The notes below the pieces were generated by a model. The model was not told where the DNA came from and ran no database searches. It saw only the letters and a program-made list of their open reading frames with translations. Positions 1-7,526 of a stretch of DNA of 32,867 bases are shown here, piece by piece. Position numbers and translations under genes: made by a program. Every line of letters starts with the position of its first letter. Positions within the stretch are counted from its first letter, which is position 1. This DNA comes from PALSA-555 sp035468285 (GTDB taxonomy: Bacteria > Actinomycetota > Acidimicrobiia > IMCC26256 > PALSA-555), in contig DATISY010000043.1 in NCBI GenBank assembly GCA_035468285.1, forward strand, positions 1-32,867, given 5' to 3'.

Positions 1-344
1 AAGTGAATGTTGAAGCCATGCGCGAACGCCAGCGAGTCGCGCTCTTCGAGATTGGGTTCGATGTCCCGCTCGTAGACGCGTGCCTGCTCCGTGTCGGGGA
101 GGAGCACCATGATGACGTCGGCTTCCTTGACGGCCTCCGCGGTGGGCAGGACCCGCAGGCCGGCTTCCTCGGCCTTGGCCCACGACCGGGATCCCTCACG
201 CAGGCCGACGCGCACGTCGACACCTGAGTCCTTGAGATTGAGCGCGTGGGCGTGACCTTGGGATCCGTAGCCGAGGACCGCGACCTTGCGGCCTTCGAGG
301 AGGGCCGCGTCGGCGTCGGCGTCGTAGTAGATGGAGGCAGGCAT
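1..344 (-). CDS. ilvC: Ketol-acid reductoisomerase, N-terminal part (cut by left edge)
   Basis: NADPH-dependent isomeroreductase converting acetolactate or acetohydroxybutyrate to dihydroxy-isovalerate or -methylvalerate, the second step of valine and isoleucine synthesis. About 114 residues are visible. They start MPASIYYDADADAALLEGRK and carry the Rossmann nucleotide-binding loop GYGSQGHAHALNLK near residues 25-38, followed by the conserved VIMVLLPDTEQ and FAHGFNIHF stretches. The start is ATG at 342-344, with GGAGGG as Shine-Dalgarno about 4 bases upstream. The C-terminal domain lies outside the window. It is the last visible gene of the ilvB-ilvN-(propeller)-ilvC series, 30 bases after the propeller stop, so it could be co-transcribed with ilvBN or have its own promoter. 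The identification is secure. Confidence 0.96.
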   Translation of the reverse strand, partial: MPASIYYDADADAALLEGRKVAVLGYGSQGHAHALNLKDSGVDVRVGLREGSRSWAKAEEAGLRVLPTAEAVKEADVIMVLLPDTEQARVYERDIEPNLEERDSLAFAHGFNIH

Positions 345-374
345 CGGGCCCTCCGTTGGGGTGTTGGGCGGTGG

Positions 375-1481
375 TCAGGCTATCGAACGAGCCCGTTGAG
401 GCTCGGTGCCGCTCGGGTGGGAACGGCGGTCGGTTCGGTTCGGTGGGGCGCGGGTCGCGGTTTGGTCACACGCTGCACACGACGGCGGCCCGAAGCGCCG
501 TGTGGTGATCCGGGTGAGCGAGCCTTGCCCGTCGCGGGTGACGACACCGGCGACGTCGGGGTTCGCGACCCAGACGGCGCCGAACCCGACCGCGATCCCT
601 TCCGAACCCGCCGGGACGGCGACGGTGCGGATCGTGTTGTCAAGGTTGCTGATCCTCGCGAGGGACCGAGCTTGACCGAGGGCCCACGCCGACCCGTCGG
701 CCACGGCGAGGCCGTCGAGTGCCGCGGCTCCGGTGCCATGCAGGACGTTGGTCGACGGATCGATCCGGTGGGCGTTGATGCACTCGGCCCAGGTCGTGCC
801 GGCATCGTCCGCGATCGCGTCGCAGTTCACCGGCGTGGCAATGGTCGCGGCCACCGCGTTGGTGTTCGGGTCGATCCGCCAGATCACGGCCTGGCGGTCA
901 TCGAACGTGCGTCCCGACACCCAGAGCGTGGCTGGGTCCGCGGCGATCCCGAACGTCACTGAGCCCACCCAGATCGCGGTGCGCACCGAGTTGGTGCTCG
1001 CGTCGATCCGGACGACGGTGCCAGCCGGGTTCGCCACCCACACATCCGTTCCCGTGACGGCGATCGCGCCCGGCTCGACGCCGAGGTCGATGGTGGCGAC
1101 GACGCGGTTGGTGGTCGGCTCGATGCGGAGCAGTGCGTTGGCCCGGTCGTGAGCCCGAGCCCAGAGCGCGCCCGCGCCGACCGCGATGGGTGTGGCGGCG
1201 CCGCGGACTCGCCGGATGCGGCCCGTGCCAGGATCGATGTGGGACACCCGGCCACCGTCGCCGACCCAGACGGCGCCGGCGCCGACGACGACGCGGTCTG
1301 GGATTCCGCCCACATGGATGGTGGCGAACCCGGGCTCGGCAGGGTGACGCGCGCCCGCCGCGGTGACGGGGACGACCGTCCCGAGGCCGGCGATTGCGAC
1401 GCCCACGAGGAGGCGCAGCGCGGTGCCGCGGCCGACGAACGTGGCGCGCGCCGGGGCTCGGCGCCGCCCCGGACCGGCCAT
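375..1481 (-). CDS. Exported beta-propeller protein (YVTN / virginiamycin B lyase-like fold)
   Basis: The protein has 368 residues. An Arg-rich N-terminus and a hydrophobic stretch (about residues 22-42, ending near VTAAGA) look like a Sec signal peptide. The rest is built of repeats about 40-45 residues long with the pattern 'aVWVanp.gtVvRIDa.TN.v', for example DVWVANPAGTVVRIDASTN and AVWVANPDVAG, as in YVTN/NHL/virginiamycin B lyase-type propellers. The last roughly 45 residues are Arg/Pro/Thr-rich and leave the repeat pattern. No catalytic motif could be assigned, so lyase activity is not claimed. It starts 9 bases after the ilvN stop on the same strand and ends 30 bases before ilvC, so it sits inside an otherwise canonical ilvBNC series. 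Its SD is weak, and a start slightly downstream is possible. Confidence 0.75.
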   Translation of the reverse strand: MAGPGRRRAPARATFVGRGTALRLLVGVAIAGLGTVVPVTAAGARHPAEPGFATIHVGGIPDRVVVGAGAVWVGDGGRVSHIDPGTGRIRRVRGAATPIAVGAGALWARAHDRANALLRIEPTTNRVVATIDLGVEPGAIAVTGTDVWVANPAGTVVRIDASTNSVRTAIWVGSVTFGIAADPATLWVSGRTFDDRQAVIWRIDPNTNAVAATIATPVNCDAIADDAGTTWAECINAHRIDPSTNVLHGTGAAALDGLAVADGSAWALGQARSLARISNLDNTIRTVAVPAGSEGIAVGFGAVWVANPDVAGVVTRDGQGSLTRITTRRFGPPSCAACDQTATRAPPNRTDRRSHPSGTEPQRARSIA

Positions 1482-1490
1482 CCGCTCGGC

Positions 1491-2024
1491 CTACGCGCCG
1501 CGGGACTTGACCGCACGCAACCGGGCCGGACGGCGAGCCAGGGTGGGGAGCGCGACTCGGCCGGTGCGTTGCAGCTCGACCAGCCCGAACGGTGTCAGCA
1601 GGTCGGTCATCGCGTCGAGTTTCGCGGGGGTGCCGGCCACGAGGATGGTGAGGGCCTCGAATCCGACGTCCTCGATCTTGGCTTCGAAGATCGCGGCCAG
1701 CTCGGTGATCTGGGACCGCGCATCGGCCGAGGCCTTGACGGTCACGAGCATCAGCTCGCGTTCGATGGCCTCCTCAGGTGTGAGCTCGACGATCTTGATG
1801 ACCGGGATGAGCTTGTTGAGCTGCTTCGTGACCTGCTCGAGCGGTGTCTGGTCGGCGTCGACGACGATGGTCATCCGACTGAACCGCTCGTCCTCGGTGG
1901 GGCTGACCGCCAGGGACACGATGTTGAAGCCCCGCCGGGCGAACAGGCCCGCGATTCGGCTGAGCACGCCGAACTTGTTCTCGACGAGGACGCTCAGGAT
2001 GTGGTGGCGTGGTGCGTTCGGCAT
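1491..2024 (-). CDS. ilvN: Acetolactate synthase small (regulatory) subunit
   Basis: Regulatory subunit that binds IlvB, stimulates it and confers valine feedback inhibition. It has 177 residues, normal for the long form. An N-terminal ACT domain (residues about 5-80) begins HILSVLVENKFGVLSRIAGL and contains the RRGFNIVSLAVSPTED stretch typical of IlvH/IlvN. A second domain (about 85-165) contains the ELMLVKV-like segment and AKLDAMTDLLTPFGLVELQRTG. The ATG at 2022-2024 is preferred over the upstream in-frame ATG at 2135, because MPNAPRHH aligns with family N-termini and AAGGAG lies about 6 bases upstream, overlapping the ilvB stop. The gap to ilvB is 10 bases, so translation is probably coupled. 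Confidence 0.96.
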   Translation of the reverse strand: MPNAPRHHILSVLVENKFGVLSRIAGLFARRGFNIVSLAVSPTEDERFSRMTIVVDADQTPLEQVTKQLNKLIPVIKIVELTPEEAIERELMLVTVKASADARSQITELAAIFEAKIEDVGFEALTILVAGTPAKLDAMTDLLTPFGLVELQRTGRVALPTLARRPARLRAVKSRGA

Positions 2025-2034
2025 CGTCGGCTCC

Positions 2035-3759
2035 TTACCGCCCGCCACGGTGGTCGTGGGCGGGGTCGAGGATGATCTCGTCGTTCGACGCGCCGGCCGG
2101 GACCATCGGGTACACCTTCTCGCGGTAGTCGACACGGAAGTCGATCACCACTGGCCGGTCATCGATCTCGTTCGCCTTCTCGATCGTCGGGACGACATCG
2201 TCGGGATGGTCGACGCGGAAGCCGACGCAGCCCATCGCCTCGGCCCACTTCACGTAGTCGGGCAGGTCGGGCGAGAGGTACACCTCGCTGTACCGCTCCT
2301 CGTAGAACAGCTCCTGCCATTGCCGGACCATCCCGAGGTAGGCGTTGTTGAGGATCGCGATCTTCACCGGGATCCGCTCGGCGCTCGCGGTGACGAGCTC
2401 CTGGGCGGTCATCTGGAAGCATCCGTCACCGTCGACGGCCCACACGAGCCGCTCGGGCTTGCCGACCTTCGCTCCGATCGCCGCGGGGACTGCGAAGCCC
2501 ATCGTCCCGAGCCCACCCGAGTTGACCCAGGTGTACGGATGGTTGAACCGCCACCGTTGGCTGGTCCACATCTGGTGCTGTCCGACCCCGGAGACCACGA
2601 TCGTGTCGTCTGGCGTGTGGTCGCGCAGCATGTCGATCACGAACTGGGGCTTGAGGGGCCCGTCCTCGTGCTGGTCGAGGAAGAGCGGGTAGTGCTCCTG
2701 CCACTCTCGGAGCTGGGTGTGCCACGGTGCGAGGGAAGGCCAGTCGTGCTTCGTGCGGCTGGACCGGACCGCGTCGGTCAGCTCCTCGATGACGAGACGG
2801 CAGTCCCCCACGATCGGCACGTCGGGGCGGCGGACCTTGCCGAGCTCGGCGGGGTCGATGTCGACGTGGATGATCTTCGCGTCGGGCGCGAAGGCCCCCA
2901 CCTTGCCGGTGACCCGGTCATCGAACCGAGAGCCCAGCGCAACCAGCAGGTCCGCGCGCTGCATCGAGGTGACGGCCGTGTAGTTGCCGTGCATCCCGGG
3001 CATGCCGAGACACAGCTCGTGGTCGTCGGGGAACGCGCCCCGCGCCATGAGCGTCGTCACCACGGGGAACCCGGTCAGCTCGACGAGCTCACGGAGCGCC
3101 TCGGCAGCGCGGGCCTTCAGGATCCCACCGCCGGCGTAGATCACGGGGCGCTGCGCGTCGGCCATGAGCCGCGCCGCGTCCTTGATCTGCTTGGCGTGGC
3201 CGCGCATCGTCGGCTTGTAGCCGGGGAGGTCCACGGTGTCTGGCCAGTACCACTCCATCATCTGGTTCGAGATGTCCTTCGGGACGTCGACGAGCACGGG
3301 ACCGGGGCGGCCGGTCGTGGCGACGTGGAACGCCTCGCGCACGATGCGAGGGATGTCCTGAGCGTTCGTGACGAGCCAGTTGTGCTTGGTGACCGGCATC
3401 GTGATCCCGACGGTGTCGCATTCTTGGAAGGCGTCGGTGCCGATCACCGTGTACGCGACCTGTCCGGTGATCACCACGATCGGGATCGAGTCCATGTACG
3501 CGTCACAGAGCGGCGTGACGATGTTCGTGGCCGCCGGCCCGCTGGTGACCATCGCCACCCCGGCACGGCCCGTGGCGTGGGCGTACCCCTCGGCCATGTG
3601 CCCGGCGCCCTGCTCGTGGCGGACGAGGATGTGGCGGATCGAGCTGTCGATGAGCGGGTCGTACACGGGCAGGATCGCCCCGCCGGGCAGGCCGAACATG
3701 ACCTCGGTGCCTTCCATCTCGAGACTCTTGATGAGTGCTTGGGCCCCGGTCAGTTGCAT
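2035..3759 (-). CDS. ilvB: Acetolactate synthase large (catalytic) subunit
   Basis: Thiamine diphosphate enzyme that condenses two pyruvates, or pyruvate and 2-oxobutyrate; the committed step of branched-chain amino acid synthesis. It has 574 residues. The catalytic Glu49 lies in RHEQGAGHMAEGYA. A FAD-type central domain (about 190-330) includes ALGSRFDDRVTGK. The C-terminal ThDP domain has GDGCFQMTAQEL followed by ILNNAYLGMVRQWQ. The ATG at 3757-3759 is preceded by AAGGAAG at good spacing. It is the first large gene of the ilvBN-propeller-ilvC series, and a leader peptide with a terminator hairpin lies directly upstream, so transcription is probably attenuated in response to charged Ile, Leu and Val tRNAs. 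Confidence 0.97.
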   Translation of the reverse strand: MQLTGAQALIKSLEMEGTEVMFGLPGGAILPVYDPLIDSSIRHILVRHEQGAGHMAEGYAHATGRAGVAMVTSGPAATNIVTPLCDAYMDSIPIVVITGQVAYTVIGTDAFQECDTVGITMPVTKHNWLVTNAQDIPRIVREAFHVATTGRPGPVLVDVPKDISNQMMEWYWPDTVDLPGYKPTMRGHAKQIKDAARLMADAQRPVIYAGGGILKARAAEALRELVELTGFPVVTTLMARGAFPDDHELCLGMPGMHGNYTAVTSMQRADLLVALGSRFDDRVTGKVGAFAPDAKIIHVDIDPAELGKVRRPDVPIVGDCRLVIEELTDAVRSSRTKHDWPSLAPWHTQLREWQEHYPLFLDQHEDGPLKPQFVIDMLRDHTPDDTIVVSGVGQHQMWTSQRWRFNHPYTWVNSGGLGTMGFAVPAAIGAKVGKPERLVWAVDGDGCFQMTAQELVTASAERIPVKIAILNNAYLGMVRQWQELFYEERYSEVYLSPDLPDYVKWAEAMGCVGFRVDHPDDVVPTIEKANEIDDRPVVIDFRVDYREKVYPMVPAGASNDEIILDPAHDHRGGR

Positions 3760-3791
3760 TGCAGCTTCCTTGCCTTCGTCGGGATATAAAG

Positions 3792-3815
3792 CGCCCCTCG
3801 CTTTGGCGAGGGGCG
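3792..3815 (-). terminator. Attenuator terminator hairpin upstream of ilvB
   Basis: A perfect 10-bp GC-rich stem (CGCCCCTCGC / GCGAGGGGCG) with a 4-base loop. On the minus strand it is followed by CTTTATAT, an unusually T-rich run for this genome. It ends 32 bases before the ilvB ATG and follows the leader ORF, so it reads as an intrinsic terminator inside the ilv leader rather than the end of a gene. Termination in vivo is inferred. Confidence 0.75.
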
Positions 3816-3821
3816 GGAGAA

Positions 3822-3851
3822 GCGCACGCGCGCGTGGTGGCCGGCGTGCGC
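3822..3851 (-). promoter_or_regulatory. Leader hairpin between the ilv leader peptide and the terminator
   Basis: A 7-bp inverted repeat (GCGCACG / CGTGCGC, arms 3845-3851 and 3822-3828) begins at the last base of the leader stop codon. A ribosome at or near the leader stop would cover its first arm, as expected for the pause or anti-antiterminator hairpin of an amino acid attenuator. I could not find a convincing antiterminator by eye, so its exact role is open. Confidence 0.5.
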
Positions 3852-3883
3852 TACGTAACTACGAGGATCTGGTCGCGGCTCAT
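3851..3883 (-). CDS. ilv leader peptide MSRDQILVVT
   Basis: A 10-residue ORF, ATG AGC CGC GAC CAG ATC CTC GTA GTT ACG TAG. Four consecutive codons specify Ile, Leu, Val, Val, exactly the three products of the pathway encoded downstream. It lies 91 bases upstream of the ilvB start and is followed by two hairpins, the second with the form of an intrinsic terminator. A -10-like CAGAAT ends 9 bases before the ATG, so the mRNA would start within a few bases of the start codon. The GTA codon is notable in a GC-rich genome, since rare codons in leader peptides sharpen stalling. Leader-peptide control of ilvBNC is known in Corynebacterium glutamicum; its operation here is inferred from layout. Confidence 0.8.
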   Translation of the reverse strand: MSRDQILVVT

Positions 3884-3892
3884 GACCCCACC

Positions 3893-3921
3893 ATTCTGGC
3901 AGACCGGGAGCAGCGCGGCAA
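3893..3921 (-). promoter_or_regulatory. Candidate promoter of the ilvBN leader transcript
   Basis: On the minus strand TTGCCG (3916-3921; four of six matches to TTGACA) and CAGAAT (3893-3898; four of six matches to TATAAT) are separated by exactly 17 bases. The predicted +1 falls at roughly 3884-3888, immediately before the leader ATG at 3883. No other comparably good promoter was seen in the gap between fpg and ilvB. Confidence 0.6.
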
Positions 3922-3960
3922 ACGCATACCCGTCGGGGTGACGACGTCGAGGCGGTGACG

Positions 3961-4776
3961 TCACCGCTGGTGCACGGGACACCAGTACGTGGTGCGACCC
4001 GCGACGGTCTCGCGGCGCAGGGGTGCGCCGTCACGTGGACAGAACCCGCCGGGCTGGCGGGCCGCCATGAGGTCGCCGGTGTGCGAGCCGCCCCGTCGGC
4101 CCAGGACCCGCAGCGTCGTGCTGATCGACCGGGCGAGGCGGGCCTCCTCGGCCCGGTCGAGGCTTGCGGCGATGCGGCCCGGGGCGATCCCGGCCCGCCA
4201 CAGGATCTCGTCGACGAGCAGGTTGCCGAGCCCGGCGATGACCGCCTGGTTCATGAGGGCGGCCTTGATCGGGGTGCGGCGGGTTCCGACCGCGGCGCGC
4301 AGGCGGGCGGCGTTGAGGGTGAACGCGTCGGGGCCGAGCCGGTCTTCGACGGGTTCGAGCTCGACAGCACCAAGGCGACGCGGGTCGCGGAGGGCAAGGC
4401 TGCCGCCGTCCGCGAACCGGATCGTGAAGCGGTGCCAGACCGGGTTCTCCCGATCGCTGGCGTAGAGGAGGGGTTCGCCCGCGGCGATCCCGTCGACGAG
4501 CACCCGGCCGGTCATACCGAGGTGCAGGCCGACCGTCGGCCCGGATGTGTCGCCTGGCTCCTCTGCGGTCGGGTGCTCGGTGTCGAGGAGAAGCAGCTTG
4601 CCGCGACGGCGCGCCGTGGTGAACCGATGCCCGGGAAGGATCCGGCGGATGAGCTCACCGGTGAGACCGCGCTTGAGGTACCAGGCGTCGGGCGCCTCGA
4701 CGGTGGCGACCGCCCGATCGAGCGCGCGCGCTTCGATCAGCTGTCGCGCTTCCTCGACTTCGAGGATCTCGGGCAC
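3961..4776 (-). CDS. Formamidopyrimidine-DNA glycosylase family protein (Fpg/Nei)
   Basis: Base-excision repair glycosylase/AP lyase of the Fpg/Nei family, 271 residues, usual length. Translation starts at GTG (4774-4776), giving MPEILEVE. Pro2 (N-terminal after Met removal) is the Schiff-base nucleophile and Glu3 the general acid. The family's usual LPEVE is changed to ILEVE. A conserved Lys lies in RRRGKLLLL near residue 60, and the helix-two-turn-helix region contains GLGNLLVDEILWRAGIAP. The C-terminal zinc finger is atypical: spacing is normal but the ligand pattern reads C-x2-D-x16-C-x2-H instead of four Cys, while the DNA-contacting Arg in AGRTTYWCP is kept. It starts 12 bases after ilvD with no clear SD, so it probably depends on ilvD translation. 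Whether its preference is Fpg-like or Nei-like cannot be told. Confidence 0.88.
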   Translation of the reverse strand: MPEILEVEEARQLIEARALDRAVATVEAPDAWYLKRGLTGELIRRILPGHRFTTARRRGKLLLLDTEHPTAEEPGDTSGPTVGLHLGMTGRVLVDGIAAGEPLLYASDRENPVWHRFTIRFADGGSLALRDPRRLGAVELEPVEDRLGPDAFTLNAARLRAAVGTRRTPIKAALMNQAVIAGLGNLLVDEILWRAGIAPGRIAASLDRAEEARLARSISTTLRVLGRRGGSHTGDLMAARQPGGFCPRDGAPLRRETVAGRTTYWCPVHQR

Positions 4777-4788
4777 GCCGGCGGGCGG

Positions 4789-6468
4789 TCAGGCGCTGGT
4801 GATGGCGCCGCGCTCGGCTCCTTGAGCCAGCCGGGCGTACTTCGCCAGCACGCCTTGGGTGTATCGGGGCTCGAGGGGCTTCCAGGTCGCGCGGCGCGCC
4901 TCGAGGACGGCCTCGTCGACGAGCAGGTCGATGGTGTGCGCGCCGGCGTCGATGACGATGCGGTCGCCTTCTTCGACGAGACCGATCGGGCCGCCGTCCA
5001 CCGCCTCAGGGGCGACATGACCGACGCAGTACCCATGCGTGCCCCCGGAGAAGCGGCCATCGGTGACGAGCGCAGCGTCGGCGCCCCGTCCGGCACCTTT
5101 CATCGCCCCGGTCACCGCGAGCATCTCGCGCATCCCGGGGCCGCCCTTCGGGCCCTCGTACCGGATCACGACGACGTCGCCCGGTTCGATCCGGCCACCG
5201 AGGATGGTTTCCATCGCGGCTTCTTCCCCGTCGAACACCCGGGCTCGACCGTCGAAGCGGAGGGTGTCGATGCCGGCCACCTTCACGACGGCGCCATTTG
5301 GTGCGAGCGAGCCGCGGAGCACCGCGATCCCACCCTGCGCGTGCAGCGGCTCGGTGAGGCGGTGCACGACCTCACGGTCGGGGGGCGGCGGGTCCAGCGC
5401 GGCGAGGTTCTCGGCGAGCGTGCGGCCCGTGATGGTGAGGCAGTCGCCGTGCAGGAGTCCGGCTTCGAGGAGCTCGGCCATGACGACTTGCACGCCGCCG
5501 ACGCGGTCGAGGTCGGTCATGTGGTACTTGCCGTGGGGCTTCATGTCGGCGAGGTGGGGCACCGTGGCGCCGATGCGGTTGAAGTCGTCGAGCTCGAGCT
5601 CGACCTCGGCTTCGAAGGCGATGGCGAGGAGGTGCAGGACCAGGTTGGTGGAGCCGCCGAGCGCCATCCCGACCGCGATGGCGTTCTCGAATGCCTCTTT
5701 CGTCATGATCTGGCGGGGTCGGATACCGGACTCCAGGAGTCCGATCACGCTGCGCCCCGATTCGAACGCGAAGTCGTCGCGGCGACGATCGACCGCGGGC
5801 GGAGCGGAGCTGCCCGGGAGCGACATGCCGAGCGCCTCCGCGGCGGACGCCATCGTGTTCGCGGTGAACATCCCCGCGCAGGAACCCTCGGTCGGGCAGG
5901 CGCGCCGCTCGATCTCGCCGAGCTCGTTCTCGGTCAGGGTTCCCGCGGCGCACGCACCGACGGCCTCGAACACGCTGACGATGTCGAGGCTCTGGTCCTT
6001 CCAGTGACCGGGCAGGATCGACCCCCCGTAGAGGAATACGGATGGCAGGTTGATGCGCGCCGCGGCCATCAACATGCCGGGGAGGCTCTTGTCGCATCCC
6101 GCGAAGGTGACCATGCCGTCGAGGCGCTCGGCGTGCATCACGCACTCGATGGAGTCAGCGATGATCTCGCGGCTTACGAGCGAGGCTCGCATGCCTTCGT
6201 GGCCCATGGAGATGCCGTCGCTGATGGCGATCGTCATGAACTCGATCGGGTAGCCACCCGCGTCGCGGACACCGTCTTTGGCTCGCTTCGCGAGCCGGTC
6301 AAGCGGGAGGTTGCACGGCGTCACTTCGTTCCAACTTGAGACCACCCCGATCTGGGACTTGCCCCAGTCGGCGTCGGTCATGCCGATGGCGCGGAGCATG
6401 GCGCGCGCCGGCGCGCGCTCCATGCCGTCGGTGACCTCGAAGCTGCGCGGTTTCAACGGGTCGGTCAT
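4789..6468 (-). CDS. ilvD: Dihydroxy-acid dehydratase
   Basis: Fe-S dehydratase producing the 2-oxo acid precursors of valine and isoleucine, the third common step of the pathway. It has 559 residues, full length. Cluster-ligand cysteines are in TPCNLP (Cys52), FAGCDKSLPG (Cys125) and CPTEGSCAGMFTANTM (Cys197). DGRFSGGTHGYCVGHVAPEA near the C-terminus is the other family signature. The ATG at 6466-6468 is preceded by TACGCT with a 6-base spacer and no SD, so it is predicted to be a leaderless first gene. It forms a unit with the fpg-like gene (12-base gap), separate from the attenuated ilvB unit downstream. Confidence 0.97.
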   Translation of the reverse strand: MTDPLKPRSFEVTDGMERAPARAMLRAIGMTDADWGKSQIGVVSSWNEVTPCNLPLDRLAKRAKDGVRDAGGYPIEFMTIAISDGISMGHEGMRASLVSREIIADSIECVMHAERLDGMVTFAGCDKSLPGMLMAAARINLPSVFLYGGSILPGHWKDQSLDIVSVFEAVGACAAGTLTENELGEIERRACPTEGSCAGMFTANTMASAAEALGMSLPGSSAPPAVDRRRDDFAFESGRSVIGLLESGIRPRQIMTKEAFENAIAVGMALGGSTNLVLHLLAIAFEAEVELELDDFNRIGATVPHLADMKPHGKYHMTDLDRVGGVQVVMAELLEAGLLHGDCLTITGRTLAENLAALDPPPPDREVVHRLTEPLHAQGGIAVLRGSLAPNGAVVKVAGIDTLRFDGRARVFDGEEAAMETILGGRIEPGDVVVIRYEGPKGGPGMREMLAVTGAMKGAGRGADAALVTDGRFSGGTHGYCVGHVAPEAVDGGPIGLVEEGDRIVIDAGAHTIDLLVDEAVLEARRATWKPLEPRYTQGVLAKYARLAQGAERGAITSA

Positions 6469-6474
6469 GGGGCC

Positions 6475-6480
6475 AGCGTA
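6475..6480 (-). promoter_or_regulatory. -10 element TACGCT of ilvD (leaderless)
   Basis: On the minus strand TACGCT is followed by six bases and then the ilvD ATG, so the predicted +1 coincides with the start codon. No Shine-Dalgarno is present. It is divergent from the element at 6503-6508, giving a 46-base shared intergenic region. Confidence 0.55.
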
Positions 6481-6502
6481 CTGGTGGGCTCGCAGCCGAC
6501 CG

Positions 6503-6508
6503 TATGCT
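6503..6508 (+). promoter_or_regulatory. -10 element TATGCT of the Asp-box protein gene (leaderless)
   Basis: TATGCT lies six bases upstream of the GTG at 6515, with no Shine-Dalgarno between. This spacing places the transcription start on the start codon. Confidence 0.55.
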
Positions 6509-6514
6509 CATTTT

Positions 6515-7444
6515 GTGACAGTGCTGGTCGGGACGGTCGCCGGCGTCCTGGTCATCGGGGACGACGACCGACCGCGCCGCGAGGTCGAGGGCCGCGTGAC
6601 CGCGTTGGCACCTGACCCGAGCGGAGCCTGCTGGGGTGTCCTCGACGGCTACCAGCTCCTCCGCCGCGCGCTGGACGGGTCGTGGGACCTGGTGCCGGTC
6701 ACCGTCGGCAGCCCGATCACCACGGTGCAGGCCACCGGCTACGGCGCGATCGTCGGGACCGCTGACGCTCGCCTCTGGGCCGTCGTGGGTGACGAGACCG
6801 CTCCCGTCGCCGGTTTCGACGTGGTCGCCGGACGCGACACCTGGCACGCGGTCGGGAGCGCCCGCCCCTACATCCGGTCGGTCACCTCGACCGTGGGCGA
6901 CGGTGCCCTGTTCGCGTCGGTGCACGTCGGGGGGATCCTCCGGTCGACCAACGGAGGGGCGAGCTGGGTTCCGACCGTCGATGTCGATGACGATGTCCAC
7001 GAGGTCCGCGCCCACCCCGTCGATCCGACGCGGGTGATGGCCGCGGCGGGGATCGGCTTGCTGGAGAGCGTCGACGGTGGGGCGACATGGCTCGCGCCGA
7101 GCACGAACGGGCTGCACGCGACGTATCTGCGGGCGCTCGCCTTCCCGACAGGGGCCGTCATCGTGAGCGCCTCCGACGGGCCCTTCGGCGACCGCATCGC
7201 GCTGTACCGCCGGGAGCTCGACGGGCGGGCTTTTGAGCGCTGCACCACCGGCCTGCCCCCCTGGCTCCCCGCCATCGTCGACACCGGCTCACTCGCGGCC
7301 GCGGGGCGACGAGTGGCCGCGGGAACCGGCGATCAGGTCGCGCTCAGCGACGACGGGGGTCAGCGGTGGGCCATCGCCGCCCGCGGCCTCCCCGTCGTGA
7401 CGGCCGTGGCGCTCCTCGGGCCCCGGGTGGATTCGGGCTCGTAA
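6515..7444 (+). CDS. Asp-box (BNR/sialidase-type) beta-propeller protein
   Basis: A protein of 309 residues with no signal peptide or membrane segment that I can see. Asp-box motifs (S-x-D/N-x-G-x-x-W) recur: STNGGASW, SVDGGATW and SDDGGQRW. They lie in a repeat context typical of sialidase-like and Ycf48-like propellers. No sialidase catalytic residues (Arg triad, Tyr/Glu pair) are evident, so enzymatic activity is not claimed. The GTG at 6515 is chosen because a TATGCT -10 lies exactly six bases upstream; in-frame sequence further 5' would run into the divergent ilvD gene. It is followed 82 bases later by the aldolase-like gene on the same strand. Function unknown; a cytosolic binding or scaffold role is possible. 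Confidence 0.75.
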   Translation: MTVLVGTVAGVLVIGDDDRPRREVEGRVTALAPDPSGACWGVLDGYQLLRRALDGSWDLVPVTVGSPITTVQATGYGAIVGTADARLWAVVGDETAPVAGFDVVAGRDTWHAVGSARPYIRSVTSTVGDGALFASVHVGGILRSTNGGASWVPTVDVDDDVHEVRAHPVDPTRVMAAAGIGLLESVDGGATWLAPSTNGLHATYLRALAFPTGAVIVSASDGPFGDRIALYRRELDGRAFERCTTGLPPWLPAIVDTGSLAAAGRRVAAGTGDQVALSDDGGQRWAIAARGLPVVTAVALLGPRVDSGS

Positions 7445-7526
7445 CCCCGGGCATAGTCGTCGGGTCTCATAGTTCTCCCCCCTCGCGCGTCGTCGGCGCG
7501 TCGGACGGCCCACGGAACCGAGCCTG

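Noticed and set aside
1363..6339. Very long plus-strand ORFs opposite ilvB, fpg and ilvD (including 1363-3789 and 3955-6339)
   Set aside because: They are antisense shadows of well-recognised genes in a GC-rich genome, with Arg/Asp/Gly/His-rich sequence and no domain.
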